Positions 1-10,060 of a DNA stretch of 64,000 nucleotides are shown piece after piece. Both the position numbers and the translations under genes were made by a program. The stretch is taken from positions 60,299,919-60,363,918 of the forward strand of contig CM055099.1 of assembly GCA_029204225.1 (NCBI GenBank), given 5' to 3'. Position 1 is the first letter of the stretch. Every line of letters starts with the position of its first letter. This DNA comes from Diphasiastrum complanatum. Lineage: Eukaryota; Streptophyta; Lycopodiopsida; Lycopodiales; Lycopodiaceae. Under the pieces are notes generated by a model, which saw only the letters and a program-made list of their open reading frames with translations, searched no databases and had not been told where the DNA came from.

Positions 1-270
1 AATAACACCATGGCGGCATCTCAACAAGAAGCCAAGAAAATGCTATTGGCATGGATTACAAGAGTATTCATGCATGTCCCAATGATTGCATTTTATATCG
101 AGACGAGTTTGAGGAGGCAAGCATGTTTCCACGTTGTGGGGAACATCCTTACATGCAAAAATTACAAGAGACACCATACCCACCAAAGTGGTAAGAAATT
201 TTTCCATCATACCTAGGATATGCAATATGTTTAAGTGCAAGTCCATAGCAGAGCTTATGACATGGCATTA
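1..270 (+). pseudogene. CACTA (En/Spm) TNP2-type transposase fragment
   Basis: In the frame beginning near base 48 the DNA reads GMDYKSIHACPNDCILYR, the hallmark of plant CACTA transposases, followed by a Cys-containing FPRCGEHPY stretch. A stop and a +1 shift near base 170 then lead into RNFSIIPRICNMFKCKSIAE and LMTWH, matching the next conserved block. The fragment is cut off by the window edge on the left and ends in a stop near 270. No terminal repeats are visible. The frameshifts near bases 48 and 170 and the stop mark it as dead. Confidence 0.8.
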
Positions 271-914
271 GAGAAAGAGGCCTTCTTTGAGTTCTAACGG
301 GCCCTAATGGTTGAAATTAGTTTGTGAACATAGCTAAGCATAGTTCTTGTCTATTGTATGAATTACATTTAATAAAGTTTGTTTTTTAATGGCCGATGAT
401 GAGATCATTAGAATTGACATGGTAAATGTCAAATCCAATTTTTTTGTAATTTGCAGTGATTCTAACTTGACATGCATGGTTTAACTTTGCCTCCATGCAT
501 TGCTCGATTAATTTTGCTTCCATACATTGCTTGTTTCAACATTTTTGATGCATGCTTGTCTATTAATCATGATGAAAAGGGAACTTAAGGACTAAAAATC
601 AGCCCAAAAATTTATTTTAGGCTAATTCGAGAAAATACCTACTACAATAGGAGCTAGAAGGGTTTTTATAAGGTTAAAAAAAAACATTTTTTATTAGCAT
701 TGGTAGTGCTATATATAGACGTAATGAATACTTCACGGATATTCTGCCCATTTTTTGGGCTCCTTAAAAAGCCAAAAAAAAATTGTTGCCCATTCTAGAC
801 TGTGCATCAAGGCCAAGCGTCAGGCCTGCGCCTGTCAGTGGCAGCGTCAGAGTGTGCAGAAAAAGTCAAACTGCTCATCATGTTTCATAATGAGCATGTA
901 AGAAGTTTCAAAGT
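271..914. other. Noncoding, nothing recognised
   Basis: AT-rich sequence with homopolymer A and T runs. I see no ORF with family resemblance and no clear terminal repeats. Confidence 0.5.
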
Positions 915-1050
915 ATCCATTACGCAATGGAAGGAGGTCGGGCACAAGCCATTCTGCCGGTTCAGCTTTCCAAAAAAATTTAGGCTCAGCCCCTCTGGGC
1001 CTCGCTTAAAAAATTCTGGAAATCCTTATCGGGCAGAATGGCCTATGTTT
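915..1050 (-). mobile_element. Foldback (MITE-like) repeat, family A, copy 1
   Basis: This ~135-bp unit is an inverted copy of the element at 1276-1412, with the shared extension TCCATTACGCAATGG. It contains the same internal blocks: TCGGGCACAAG, the CAGCTTTCCAAAAAAATTTAG stretch, CTCTGGGCCTCGC and CGGGCAGAATGG. It is more diverged than its partner and its outer terminal repeat is incomplete. Together the two copies form a larger inverted repeat with a ~230-bp spacer. Confidence 0.6.
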
Positions 1051-1275
1051 TGAACGATTGTTGTTAAATTTTATAGATTTCTTGCAATGATGTAAACATT
1101 TTTTGCTGCATCTTTTTGGGCTAGAGATAGGAGTTCTGAGTTAGTTTGCAGTCGCTCTCAACTTCTGATGTCTTAGTACACTGCACAACATGATAAAGTC
1201 ACATGTAGTTTTCAAACGCTTTGCAAGATGTGTCGATCGCTATAATATTCCAACGTAGAAAACCTTTTTGTACTA

Positions 1276-1412
1276 TGGAATGGGCCGGGCACAAGACACT
1301 CTGCCCGGTAAAGCTTTCCAGAATTTTTTTAGGCGAGGCCCAGAGGAGTCGGGCCTAAATTTTTTTGGAAAGCTGAACCGGGGAAAATGGGCTATGTGCC
1401 CGGCCCATTCCA
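1276..1412 (+). mobile_element. Foldback MITE, family A, with perfect 18-bp terminal inverted repeats
   Basis: The element starts TGGAATGGGCCGGGCACA (1276-1293) and ends with its exact reverse complement (1395-1412). The interior is itself almost fully self-complementary around position ~1343 (GAGGCCCAGAGGAGTCGGGCC), so a single strand could fold into one long hairpin. It has no coding capacity. The compact size and strong foldback structure fit a non-autonomous DNA element. The target duplication is not clear, so the superfamily is unassigned. A related end, GGAATGAGCCGGGC, lies near 57397. Confidence 0.65.
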
Positions 1413-1599
1413 TTGCGTAATGGATTCTTTGACTTCTACATGCCATTAATAAACTATAATCTGTAGTCTGATTTTTTTTGGACCATTCAGCAACTGCCAC
1501 GTGGCAGACTAGCACGGGCTGACGCGTTTTTTTATTTCAAATTTTTTTAGAAAACCCAGTCACGTTTTCTGCTTTTTAAAAAGCTAAAAATAGTTGGCT

Positions 1600-1770
1600 C
1601 ATTATGGCATATTAACCATCCTGTTTTTTGTTAATAAACCGCAGCAGCTGACCATAATGTATTAGATAACGAGCCTGAAGGGCCCATTATGACAAATTGC
1701 AAGGGCGAGTCTGGGAGGGCGAGCCCTTCAATGTTTTTGGCCCTTCAGGCCCATTAACTGACATTATTTA
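1600..1770 (+). repeat. Foldback repeat, family B, copy 1
   Basis: Marked by GGCTCATTATGGCATATTAA, then GCAGCAGCTGACCATAATG (1641-1659), then a self-complementary core (GCCTGAAGGGCCC...GGCCCTTCAGGCCC). The same blocks recur at 6747-6882 and 7490-7819 and, more decayed, near 4050, 4745 and 5905-6062. The distribution and foldback core suggest a non-autonomous element family. Confidence 0.5.
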
Positions 1771-3462
1771 GCAGGTGTGGCAATGATCCTTGCGCGAGAT
1801 GCCTCTTCCAGCTACCCACTCCATCGCCAAGATCACCACTGACTGAGCAGATCAAAAGCAAATCACAAACAGAAACCAACAATGAGTAAAATGCATGCAT
1901 TGCTGAGCAGCAAGAGGATGAATCAAAACATATAGTCACTTCAGATGCTCCTACTGTCTAAACGAAGCTGAAACTGAAGAACAACTTTCTGATGCTACTC
2001 GCTCCACTACACATATTTGTTTGTTGTAATTGGAAGCATGGAAGCGTTTGCTGTAATTGGAAGCATGGAACAATTTGAGATTGAGACTTATGGAAAGCAT
2101 GTCGAGCAGAGGCAAAAAGAAACATAGTTGTGCTTTCGAAATAGGTTCTCATATGATGTCTCAGCTAGATGAGGAGCCTACTACAAAAAAAAGAAGTTGA
2201 AGTATTCGATGAAGGGCACTTGAAAGCTGCCCGTCACAATATTTGTGTTTTTCTGTGACGACGCATTCAGGATTATTAAGAGTCCTATTTTTTCACCATA
2301 ATGTGCCACACTTGCTAATAATGTACAATAAGAAGGGAAGTGCGTTGGGAATTCAAGATTTAAATGCAGTGAAGATTCTCTTGTCATCCGGAGCCTGAAT
2401 AGTAGCATCGGCCAAGAAGGCATGACTTTGCTTATAACCTTAGCAGTTTGTTCTTACAATATTTGTGGACTAAATTAGTTGTAGCTTATTCAATAGATAT
2501 AAAAGTGCCTTTGATTTTTGCATGCCCGACACACAATGCGTGCTTCAAAACTTGGACAAGGGTGGCAGGTAGATTATGAGGTCACCTGGAGTTTGAGTAG
2601 TCGGATCAGCCTAGAAGACATAGCTCTAGTAATGCCAGCTGTAACCCTAGTGTTTGTTCTTATAGTATTGTGGATATTCAGCAGACATGAAAGCCCCTTA
2701 AATTTGTGCATGTCTAACTGGCCAGTGGCACACAATGTGTGCTTCAGAATATGGACAAAGGTGGCGGAATGTTAACCAAGCAAAGATCAATAAGTTGAAG
2801 GATGAATGCTTCAAAGACATTCATGAGAAATAATGGGTCAAGTTTGTCCAGGATCAAATGCATTCAGTAAGATGTCAATGGAGCATGCATGTTCATGAAA
2901 TACACCCAGGCTTGATGAGTGTATGCTTTCTTCCTTCTATAACAACTTGTCTACGAATAAATAGTTCACAAGTGGTCAAGTCTCTTGGATTATGACTAGC
3001 TTATGAGCTATTTCCAAATGGTTTATAAGAAACGAGTCTCCAAGATCTTTACTAGCTCAATATGACTAGTTAATGACCGGTTTATGAGTAGTTTACGAAT
3101 GGTTTTCAAGTAGTGAGATGAGCTTGGCATGACTAGATAATGTATTAACAGGCCATGCTGGCCCATTTCCTGACGTTATTAGGAGGGCTGGTACGGTATA
3201 AACCGTATTTATGTGTATACGGTGCCTCCCACGCAATGCCCTTGGGCTTCACAGGCATTTTTGGTGCTTTCTGGTTTCTGAGTTTGTTTCGATTTTGTTT
3301 AACTAGTTTGGGAGCTACGCATCTGTTGAGTTCTAGCTCTCTAGTCAATCGATTATAGACTATAGTCATCCATGATGTGAATTTGTTTGGTCAGTTTCGC
3401 ATTACCATTCCGGATCTGTTTCATGCAATGATGTGCTTTTGTCCTGGCAGTGTATGGTTTTG
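1771..3462. other. Noncoding, decayed repeats only
   Basis: No supported gene. Short degenerate traces of the family B motif occur near 2250-2320 and 3150-3200 (for example GCTAATAATG and CCTGACGTTATTAGGAGG). Local ORFs of 60-85 codons show no family resemblance. Confidence 0.45.
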
Positions 3463-3649
3463 CTCTTCTTTTGATACATCACAATGAATGAAATGGGCAT
3501 TGGGGCCCAAGTCTTTGGCTAGTTTGGTGCCGACATCATCTTGAATGTCAGCAATAATAATTCGGGCGTCGTGAGCTATAAAGGATCTAGCAGTTGCTTC
3601 CCCAATGCCACTTGATACTCCAGTTATGATTGCAACCTGTCCTTGAAGT
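3463..3649 (-). pseudogene. Orphan exon of a classical short-chain dehydrogenase/reductase (SDR110C-like)
   Basis: On the minus strand a splice acceptor (CTGTTTACAG) precedes LQGQVAIITGVSSGIGEA, the N-terminal Rossmann fold with the TGxxxGxG NAD(P)-binding motif. This is followed by RIIIADIQDDVGTKLAKDLG and HFIHCDVSKEE. The ADIQDD acidic residue after beta-2 is typical of NAD-preferring plant SDR110C enzymes, the secoisolariciresinol dehydrogenase/momilactone synthase-like group. Only about 60 of the usual ~260-280 residues are present: homology stops after CDVSKEE, with no donor and no Asn-Ser-Tyr-Lys catalytic region nearby. I read it as a captured or duplicated exon fragment. Confidence 0.75.
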
Positions 3650-4345
3650 CTGTAAACAGAACATGATGAAAACCCACAGCTTACAAGCTCTCTCTCAGGC
3701 TTTCTGTTAATAAAGCCATACCAATCTAGCAACGATAATGTAAAAAATGTTGAAGTATGAGGACGTTCTTCCCAGAGCAGCAGATGTGTTATAATTTTGT
3801 TTTGTACTCTTGGCAAACAGATGGAATTTACTTTGTGTTAGCGTCAATCAGACTTGGCCCATATAGGTTTTTAACAATGTAAATGGTTATATCATCTCAA
3901 AATTTGAAGTGGACTGGATTTTTAGTTTTACTTTCTGATTGTCATATGGGTATTATAATTTTTGAAATGTACTGTATTTTTGTACTGTAGAAAATGTGTC
4001 GTATAATCATCGTACAAAATTTTCATGTTTTGTTTTCATACGCCGTGGGGTGCTCATTCTGGCTTATTAAGGAGCCTATTTTTTACTCATAAACGGCCAG
4101 CCCTGCTAATAACGACTAGCTTATGAGTAATTTATGAATTCCCATTGTTGCATGATTGACTATTATTTGGAAAAATCAAAATCTTGACATTTTAGGCATT
4201 TCACTTTGGAATATATCAAAATCTCACTGAAAATCCCAAGAACGAATTTATTTCAGGAATAAAGATTAAAAGTAATTTCAATAGTTTTTTCCCTAGGAGT
4301 AAAATGCTTATAAAATTTAATATTTAGACTTTACTAGTGTACTAT

Positions 4346-4740
4346 GGGTGGTTGATTGGACTTTACGTAATAAAACATGCTTGAGTGGCAATTTGCAATG
4401 TATATGAAGGGCAAGAAAATGAAGAGGCAAAATTTTGTTAATAATTTTGAATGGTGATTCAAACTTACCTCAATTTCCAATGTGGGATGGGTGGTTGATT
4501 GGACTTAAATAAGAAGGCCATAAGACATGCTTGAGTGGCAATTTGCAATGTACTAAAAGGGCAAGAGAATATTGTAGATTGAAGCATGAAAATTTGTTAA
4601 TAATTTTGAATGGAGATTTAAAACACCTCAATTTAAAGTGTAGGATTGGTGGTTGATTGGAGTTAGGTAAGAAGGCATAAAACATGCTAAATCAGTGGCA
4701 ATTTGCAATGTATTTGGAGGGCAAGGAAATATTGTAAAAA
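4346..4740. repeat. Three-copy tandem repeat, ~143-158-bp unit
   Basis: The block beginning GGTGGTTGATTGGA recurs at about 4347, 4490 and 4648. Each copy is followed by a GCAATTTGCAATGTA motif and a GGGCAAG(A/G)AAAT block; the first two also share CATGCTTGAGTGGCAATTTG. Between the copies is AATTTTGTTAATAATTTTGAATGG. The copies are moderately diverged and noncoding. Confidence 0.7.
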
Positions 4741-5904
4741 AATCTCATAACGGGCCCTTCAAGGCCCGTAATGCCAAGTGCTCAGGTTTCCTTTGTATTT
4801 TGGAGGCACCTCCCCCAACACAATGTTCATGTGAATTTTAGAACCAGAATTTTAGGTGATCATGCTTCCATCAACCAATCAAATGTTGACACATAACACA
4901 TGAGCATTCCGGTGGAATGTGCACGTGGACAGCCAATGAGGGGCTGCCAAATAATACATGCACATTGGAAAACATTTGCAATATAAAGGCGAAAAAAAAA
5001 AAAAAACGGCGTCCACGCGTGCGGCCGTACGTCCATACTGTACTGACAAAATTTCCAAAAAAATCACACGTGTGGGGAATGTCCACAAGTATGATGGATC
5101 TAATTAAGCTTTGTGATTAGCACAGTAACCTGATTCTAGATTGATTAGCAAGATCTAGTTAGAAGAAATGGCTTAACCACAATCTAGCATGCTAAGCAAC
5201 TGAATATGATAGCAATGAATCAATAATGAGCAAAAGTACAAGATATTAGTGTATAAGCAATAGCTTCAACACGAGTTAGAGAGAGAAAGATAGAGAGATA
5301 ACAAGCAAAATAGTTTAGATCCAAAATGGCATGAGGTAGCTACAAAACTTCGGTTCTTCATCATTGATTGTGAGGAGAGCTACACATATTTATGGAGTTT
5401 GAGGTAGCTCGAGGTAGAACCACATCCACTCATTCCAAAATGACATCTAGAGTCTATGTGACATTTGTCACTTGCCATGTATGAAACTCTACCAGCGTTT
5501 TACAAGTGTGCTAGTTCTAACTAACAAAGTACAAATCATCATGCATGTGTCCATTACACTTTCTACATGGCTTGCATGTCACTATGAATCACTTACAATT
5601 AATGCCTTTGAATTGCCACGAGTTTCTACAAGCATGACTTTGCTAATTCTATGTCTACAAACTATATGCAAGTTGTATTCTTTACTCTAGACATTACATA
5701 ACCATGTAGCTCGAGTTCTATGTAGGCCAAACTTGGCATTTTGCATTTATGAGCTACATACTTGTATGGTACAACATTTGTAGCAAGCCAAGAAATCAAT
5801 ATGGATTGTTTTTCCAATTTTAACACGTACACCTCGGAAAAAGAATAAATAAATAAAATAAAAAATAAAAAAATAAAAAAAGAAAAGAGAAAACTTACCT
5901 TCGC
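4741..5904. other. Noncoding, nothing recognised apart from simple repeats
   Basis: There is a short foldback ACGGGCCCTTCAAGGCCCGT near 4748. The rest lacks a supported gene. An A/T-rich simple tract of AAATAAAT type lies at about 5840-5890. Confidence 0.45.
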
Positions 5905-6062
5905 ACATTGGCATTACGTAGGGAAAGGCCAGAGGGCTTCGGGCCTTCCTTGTTGGTCGGGGCCTGCCCTCAAGCTCCCACCCTCGGGCAAGGGCCCTCC
6001 CAGCAAGGAAGGCCCTCATACGGGGCCTTCCCCCTCACGTTATCTGACATTATGGTCAGATG
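5905..6062. repeat. Foldback repeat related to family B
   Basis: The segment is GC-rich and self-complementary: CCAGAGGGCTTCGGGCCTTCC is echoed inverted as GGAAGGCCC further on. It ends ACATTATGGTCAGATGG, a variant of the family B terminal motif. It is noncoding. Confidence 0.45.
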
Positions 6063-6100
6063 GTGCCTTTCAACATAGAAAGAGAGAAATTGAGAGTGGG

Positions 6101-6101
<1 letters not shown>

Positions 6102-6134
<33 letters not shown>
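6102..6134. repeat. (GA)n microsatellite
   Basis: About 16 uninterrupted GA units. The ORFs running through it (poly RE/ER or SLSL) are artefacts. Confidence 0.9.
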
Positions 6135-6135
<1 letters not shown>

Positions 6136-6746
6136 TGATCGCTGAGAGAGGGCAATTTCTCTGCTGCAATTTGATCGTAGCAGCAATCTTCAATTTGAAG
6201 CTGACATCTGTTGCTATCTATTTCGAGCCAGTTTTGCAAAATCGCAATGGATTATGCTTGTTTCCCGATGGATTTGAAAGTTGTGTGCTATATCTCAGAG
6301 AAAATTTGATGCATTCGGAGAATTGTCTGCTTGAGCAAATCTTATCCACGGATTCATGAGTTTCATGCAAGTTGAGCTGCAGAAGTGTTTGCAGTAGCAC
6401 AATTCTGTACTGTAAAGCTCGAAGAAGCAAATGTGTCGAAGTACAATATTAGACACCACTACTGTCTTGTGTATCAGAGCGACATAGAGTCACATAGATC
6501 AGACCACAAATAGAAGATCATTGTGAAGATGGGAAGAGATAATCCATTTGATTGCTGCTAGACAGAGTGAAAATAAAGAAAAAGGTAGATTAGAGAGCAA
6601 TGTTGGATGCCCACTCCAAGCTTTACTCCCACGCTCGCGAAACCCTTGCACCCTTCATTTTTGAAAGGTAGAAACTTATGCTGCCCTTCAAAGCTTTGTT
6701 ACTAAAAATAATAAGGTAGATTATGGCATTTAATACTTTGAAGAAT

Positions 6747-6882
6747 CAGCAATAGCTGACCATAAGGTACTAGATAAGGGGCCTAAAGGGCCCGTTATGA
6801 CAAATTGCAAGGGCGAGCTCGGAGGGTCAAGCCCTTCAATTTGTCATGACGGGCCTTCACTGACGTTATGGTCAGCTGCTGC
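6747..6882. repeat. Foldback repeat, family B, copy 2
   Basis: The left end AATAGCTGACCATAAGG pairs with the right end TTATGGTCAGCTGCTGC (6866-6882). The inner arms GGGCCCGTTATGACAAATTG and AATTTGTCATGACGGGCC also pair. The unit is a ~136-bp near-palindrome and the best preserved member of the family. Confidence 0.6.
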
Positions 6883-7329
6883 ATGAGTGAGTGGTTCTGT
6901 CCTGAGAAAGAGTGATTGGCCTTTTGGTTAATATTCTGTTCCAGCGAGATTCCACCTGCGATAGGAGACCGCACTCCGTTCTGGATTGCAGCTATTCCAT
7001 CCTATCCAAGAAGTTCCGAAATACCAGTAGGGCAGTGTGTTTTCTGGTTGTTTGTTGGCCCGACAGTGTTATCTGACTCTGTTTGCCCTGCTTCTGCATC
7101 AATCATTTCATTATGTCCTGACTCAATGGCTGGAAGGATAACAGATTCCGCAAACTTCGTGGAATATGATGTGATCGCATGAGGTTCGCTATCCTATCAT
7201 GAACTTCTTGCATTGTTTGTCTGATATCTAAAGTATGCAATAAATTCTGATCTGTCATAAATATAATATGGACAGCAGAGTCCATCATACAGAGAAAGCA
7301 AAGTTCATTGTTTCAGGTGATTCAATTAC

Positions 7330-7441
7330 CATTAGCCCCTTTTCAACAGGTTTTGGTTAGCTTGACATCCAAAGTTTCTTTGGTCTCAGGTTCGAGCCTC
7401 CGCTTGGAAACCAAGAAGCATTAGCCCCTTTTCAACAGGTT
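7330..7441 (+). mobile_element. tRNA-like SINE (66 bp) with perfect 23-bp target-site duplications
   Basis: A 23-bp direct repeat (7330-7352 and 7419-7441; core TTAGCCCCTTTTCAACAGG) flanks a 66-bp insert. The insert contains TTGGTTAGCTTGACATCC, which resembles the end of a tRNA A-box region, and GGTTCGAGCCTCC, a good RNA polymerase III B-box/T-loop match. It ends TTGGAAACCAAGAAG. The long perfect duplications and tRNA-like insert indicate LINE-mediated retroposition of a truncated tRNA-derived element. A 73-bp relative lies at 57522-57594. Confidence 0.75.
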
Positions 7442-7489
7442 CATCCGTTGTAAAGTTTGTTTCTTGTGTTGAGTGGTGTAAACCCTAAA

Positions 7490-7819
7490 TCATTATGGTC
7501 AGCTGCTGCCTATCTGGCCATGAACCAGGCTTTTGTTTTAGCACGCTCAAATTGCCACCGGAGCAATAATTCATCACAAGGAACACATTCTGTTCAGATT
7601 CAAAGTGAGCAAGCAAAGACGGCAAAAAAGGATAGCTCAACATTGATAGTATCTCTCTCCATTTCTGCCTCTCTCACAAAACGCCCGAGCCTTTCACTTT
7701 TGAAAGGTATAAAGTTATGCCCTTCAAATCTTATTTACTAGAAATAGTAAGGCTCATTATGGCATATTAAACATCCTCTTTTTTATGAATAAACGGCAGC
7801 AGCTGACCATAACGTTAGG
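7490..7819. repeat. Family B motifs in inverted orientation
   Basis: TTATGGTCAGCTGCTGCC (7492-7509) and its exact reverse complement GGCAGCAGCTGACCATAA (7797-7814) bound a ~290-bp interval. The right part repeats the 1602-1658 unit (GGCTCATTATGGCATATTAA). This may be two facing copies or one longer element. The enclosed 94-codon ORF has no family resemblance. Confidence 0.5.
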
Positions 7820-7893
7820 CTTTGGTGTTTGTAAAAGTTGTGGATGGGAAATCCAACAAATCGCCGGAAATGGCGAAAACAACGGAAATAGCT

Positions 7894-7950
7894 TGTGTGA
7901 GAGCCAGGGTGCCGTGAGAGCGTGTGTGAGAGCCAGGGTGCTGTGAGAGA
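7894..7950. repeat. Two-copy 29-30-bp tandem repeat
   Basis: GTGTGAGAGCCAGGGTG followed by CCGTGAGAG/CTGTGAGAG occurs twice head-to-tail. Nothing coding is linked to it. Confidence 0.65.
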
Positions 7951-9249
7951 AAGTGATGGCGAAAATGGCAGACTGGATGTAGAGAGAATATATGATCGTG
8001 TTCCTTGGTAAATCGATTTGGTGTTTGGCTAGCTCTATTTGTAGAGCAGATTTGGGTGGGGGAAGCATATAGAACATCCACTGGTTGTTTTGCTTAAGCT
8101 CTTTGTTTTTTTTCCATGGTTTCTTGTAGGTTTTCCCCTTGATTAAAGCTATTCTATTCTTCTGCCTAGATTTTTCAACACATTGTTTTGTCTTCCTCTC
8201 GGTTGTTTCTACCCTCCATCTTAGAAGTGTTTTTTAACACTTCCTTGTTGTCTAGCTATTCATCTGCTTCAGCACCTGGCTTTTGGCTTTTGGCTTCTGG
8301 TTTCCTCATTTTTTTTTCTTAGCTGTGCTCTCGCTTTTGGTGCCTAGGTTGCTTTGGCTTTGTTGCGTGTTGTGTGTCTGTTGACACACAACACGCTCGC
8401 TCCCCTATGGCTAATCATTGTGCCTTCTCGTGCTTTTCACAATCATAATAAGTCGGTTCCTTCTCCTTCCCTGCCTTTAAATGTCTCCTCTTCGGCGTGT
8501 CATTGACCTGTATTTGGAACCTCACCATCTGTATATAACAAAGAGATGTCAATATCAAAGAGCTGTGTTGGCAAACACAAAAACTCTAACAAAAACGCAA
8601 TCTTGTAAAATCAGTTGAAAAGAAGAAGCTTGGAAAGATGTATAGCCAATTCCTTAACTTTTGAATAAGAAAGTATAATCTAAGATGGAATCCTCTACTA
8701 TTTTAAGTCCAAAAATGTGATTGGATTTTGATAAAGGTAACAACTTTAGAGATCTAAAAGATAGATCTGTGGCATCATGACTTCTAGGTCCCCAAATCAA
8801 AAATCTGAAATCAGATTAATTAGGCCCTACGCTAAGAAACACAAATATGCAATCAAAGCAATGGCAACTTGTGCATCAAAAATTGAAAAGATGAAGTTTC
8901 AAAATTGGATTTTTGGCCCTTGCTCTACAGGACCTAATATATAGATTGGAACATCAATATGTTCAACATGGAATTGCTTCACGCACAACAAAAGGTGGTG
9001 CGAGCCAGAATATAGCCCTGGTGTCCACACAGACCAGCGATCAGCTATGTTCTCAACATGGCAATGAAAACTTTCTTGCCTTTCCTGATTATGAGGCTGT
9101 GACAGAATTAAGACACCCCTGTCTTGTTTCTACAAAAAGAAAAAAGGATGACTCCAACAATGTGAGCAATGTTGAAGGGAGCCCGACTGCAGCAGTTCTG
9201 ACTTTCCAGAACACCATATCTGACATACAGACAGCAGGGTTTTTAGCAC
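7951..9249. other. Noncoding or unrecognised stretch
   Basis: It contains a perfect hairpin at 8365-8396 (listed separately). A 125-codon ORF at 8913-9290 has a protein-like composition but resembles nothing I know, although it runs into the Copia fragment that follows. It may be a diverged Copia leader or inter-domain region. Confidence 0.35.
8365..8396. repeat. Perfect 14-bp inverted repeat with 4-nt loop
   Basis: GCGTGTTGTGTGTC, loop TGTT, then GACACACAACACGC. A 14-bp perfect stem could extrude as a cruciform or fold in RNA. No T-run or gene end is linked to it. Confidence 0.8.
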
Positions 9250-10060
9250 AATATCACAGAAGCAACTATATCACACAAAAAGTACATTAAGGAGATAATT
9301 GAGAAGTTTGGCATGTCAGCAAGCTAACCTGTGAGTACACCGTTAGGACTTGGATTGCTCCTCACTATGAGAAGAGGAAGAAAAGATGAAAAAATATCCA
9401 TACATAAGTGTCATAGGGTCTTTTATGTATGTCATGCTATGCAACAGACCTAACATAGCCACAACTATTGGCAAACTTAGTCAACTTTTGATAAATCCAG
9501 GGATAGAACATTGGAATGCAGCAAAGAGGGTGTTGTGCTACTTGAAGGGGACAATGAATGAAGGTATTTATTACCAAGGGACTAGCATAGAGATAATGAG
9601 ATATGTAGATTCTGACTGGGGCAGTGACATGGATGATAGAAAATCCACCCTGGATATGTATTTCTCATGGCAGATGCCACAATAAGTTGGGCTAGTAGCA
9701 AGCAGAAGTTTGTGGCACTGTCCTCCACAGAGGCTGAGTACGTGGGGCTGAACCAAGGAGCCAAGGAGTATATTTGGATCAAGAACTTCACAGAACAACT
9801 GAGGCTAGAAATTGAGAGCATGAAGCTTTACAATGACAATCAGGGATGTATTGTTTTTGTAAAAATGGTGGTTTTCATAAATGTAGCAAACACATTAGTG
9901 TGCAATACCATTATATCAGGGAAAGTTAAATGCAATTTGGAGTCATTATTCTTCAATAAAGTATTACAAAAGAGATGGTTGGAGATCTGCTCACCAAGGC
10001 ACTCAAGAGACATAGATTTGCTTACCTCAGAGGTTTAATGGGATTGTCTAATGTTGTGAA
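9250..10060 (+). pseudogene. Ty1/Copia pol fragment (RT C-terminus and RNase H)
   Basis: Reads in pieces: KKYIKEIIEKFGM, then (from 9386) YISVIGSFMYVMLCNRPNIA, HWNAAKRVLCYLKGT and DSDWGSDMDDRKST. After a shift near 9665 it continues with ISWASSKQKFVALSSTEAEY and the LYNDNQGC block. This is the C-terminal reverse transcriptase and RNase H of a Copia polyprotein. At least one stop (near 9327) and two frame changes disable it. Gag, protease and integrase are missing. The following sequence (CTGCTGGGGATTGTGAG near 10078) could be the polypurine tract and LTR start, but no partner LTR was found. Confidence 0.85.

Noticed and set aside
7353-7418. A functional tRNA gene
   Set aside because: Only the B box and part of the D-arm are present, with no acceptor-stem pairing. 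Long target duplications indicate a retroposed copy.
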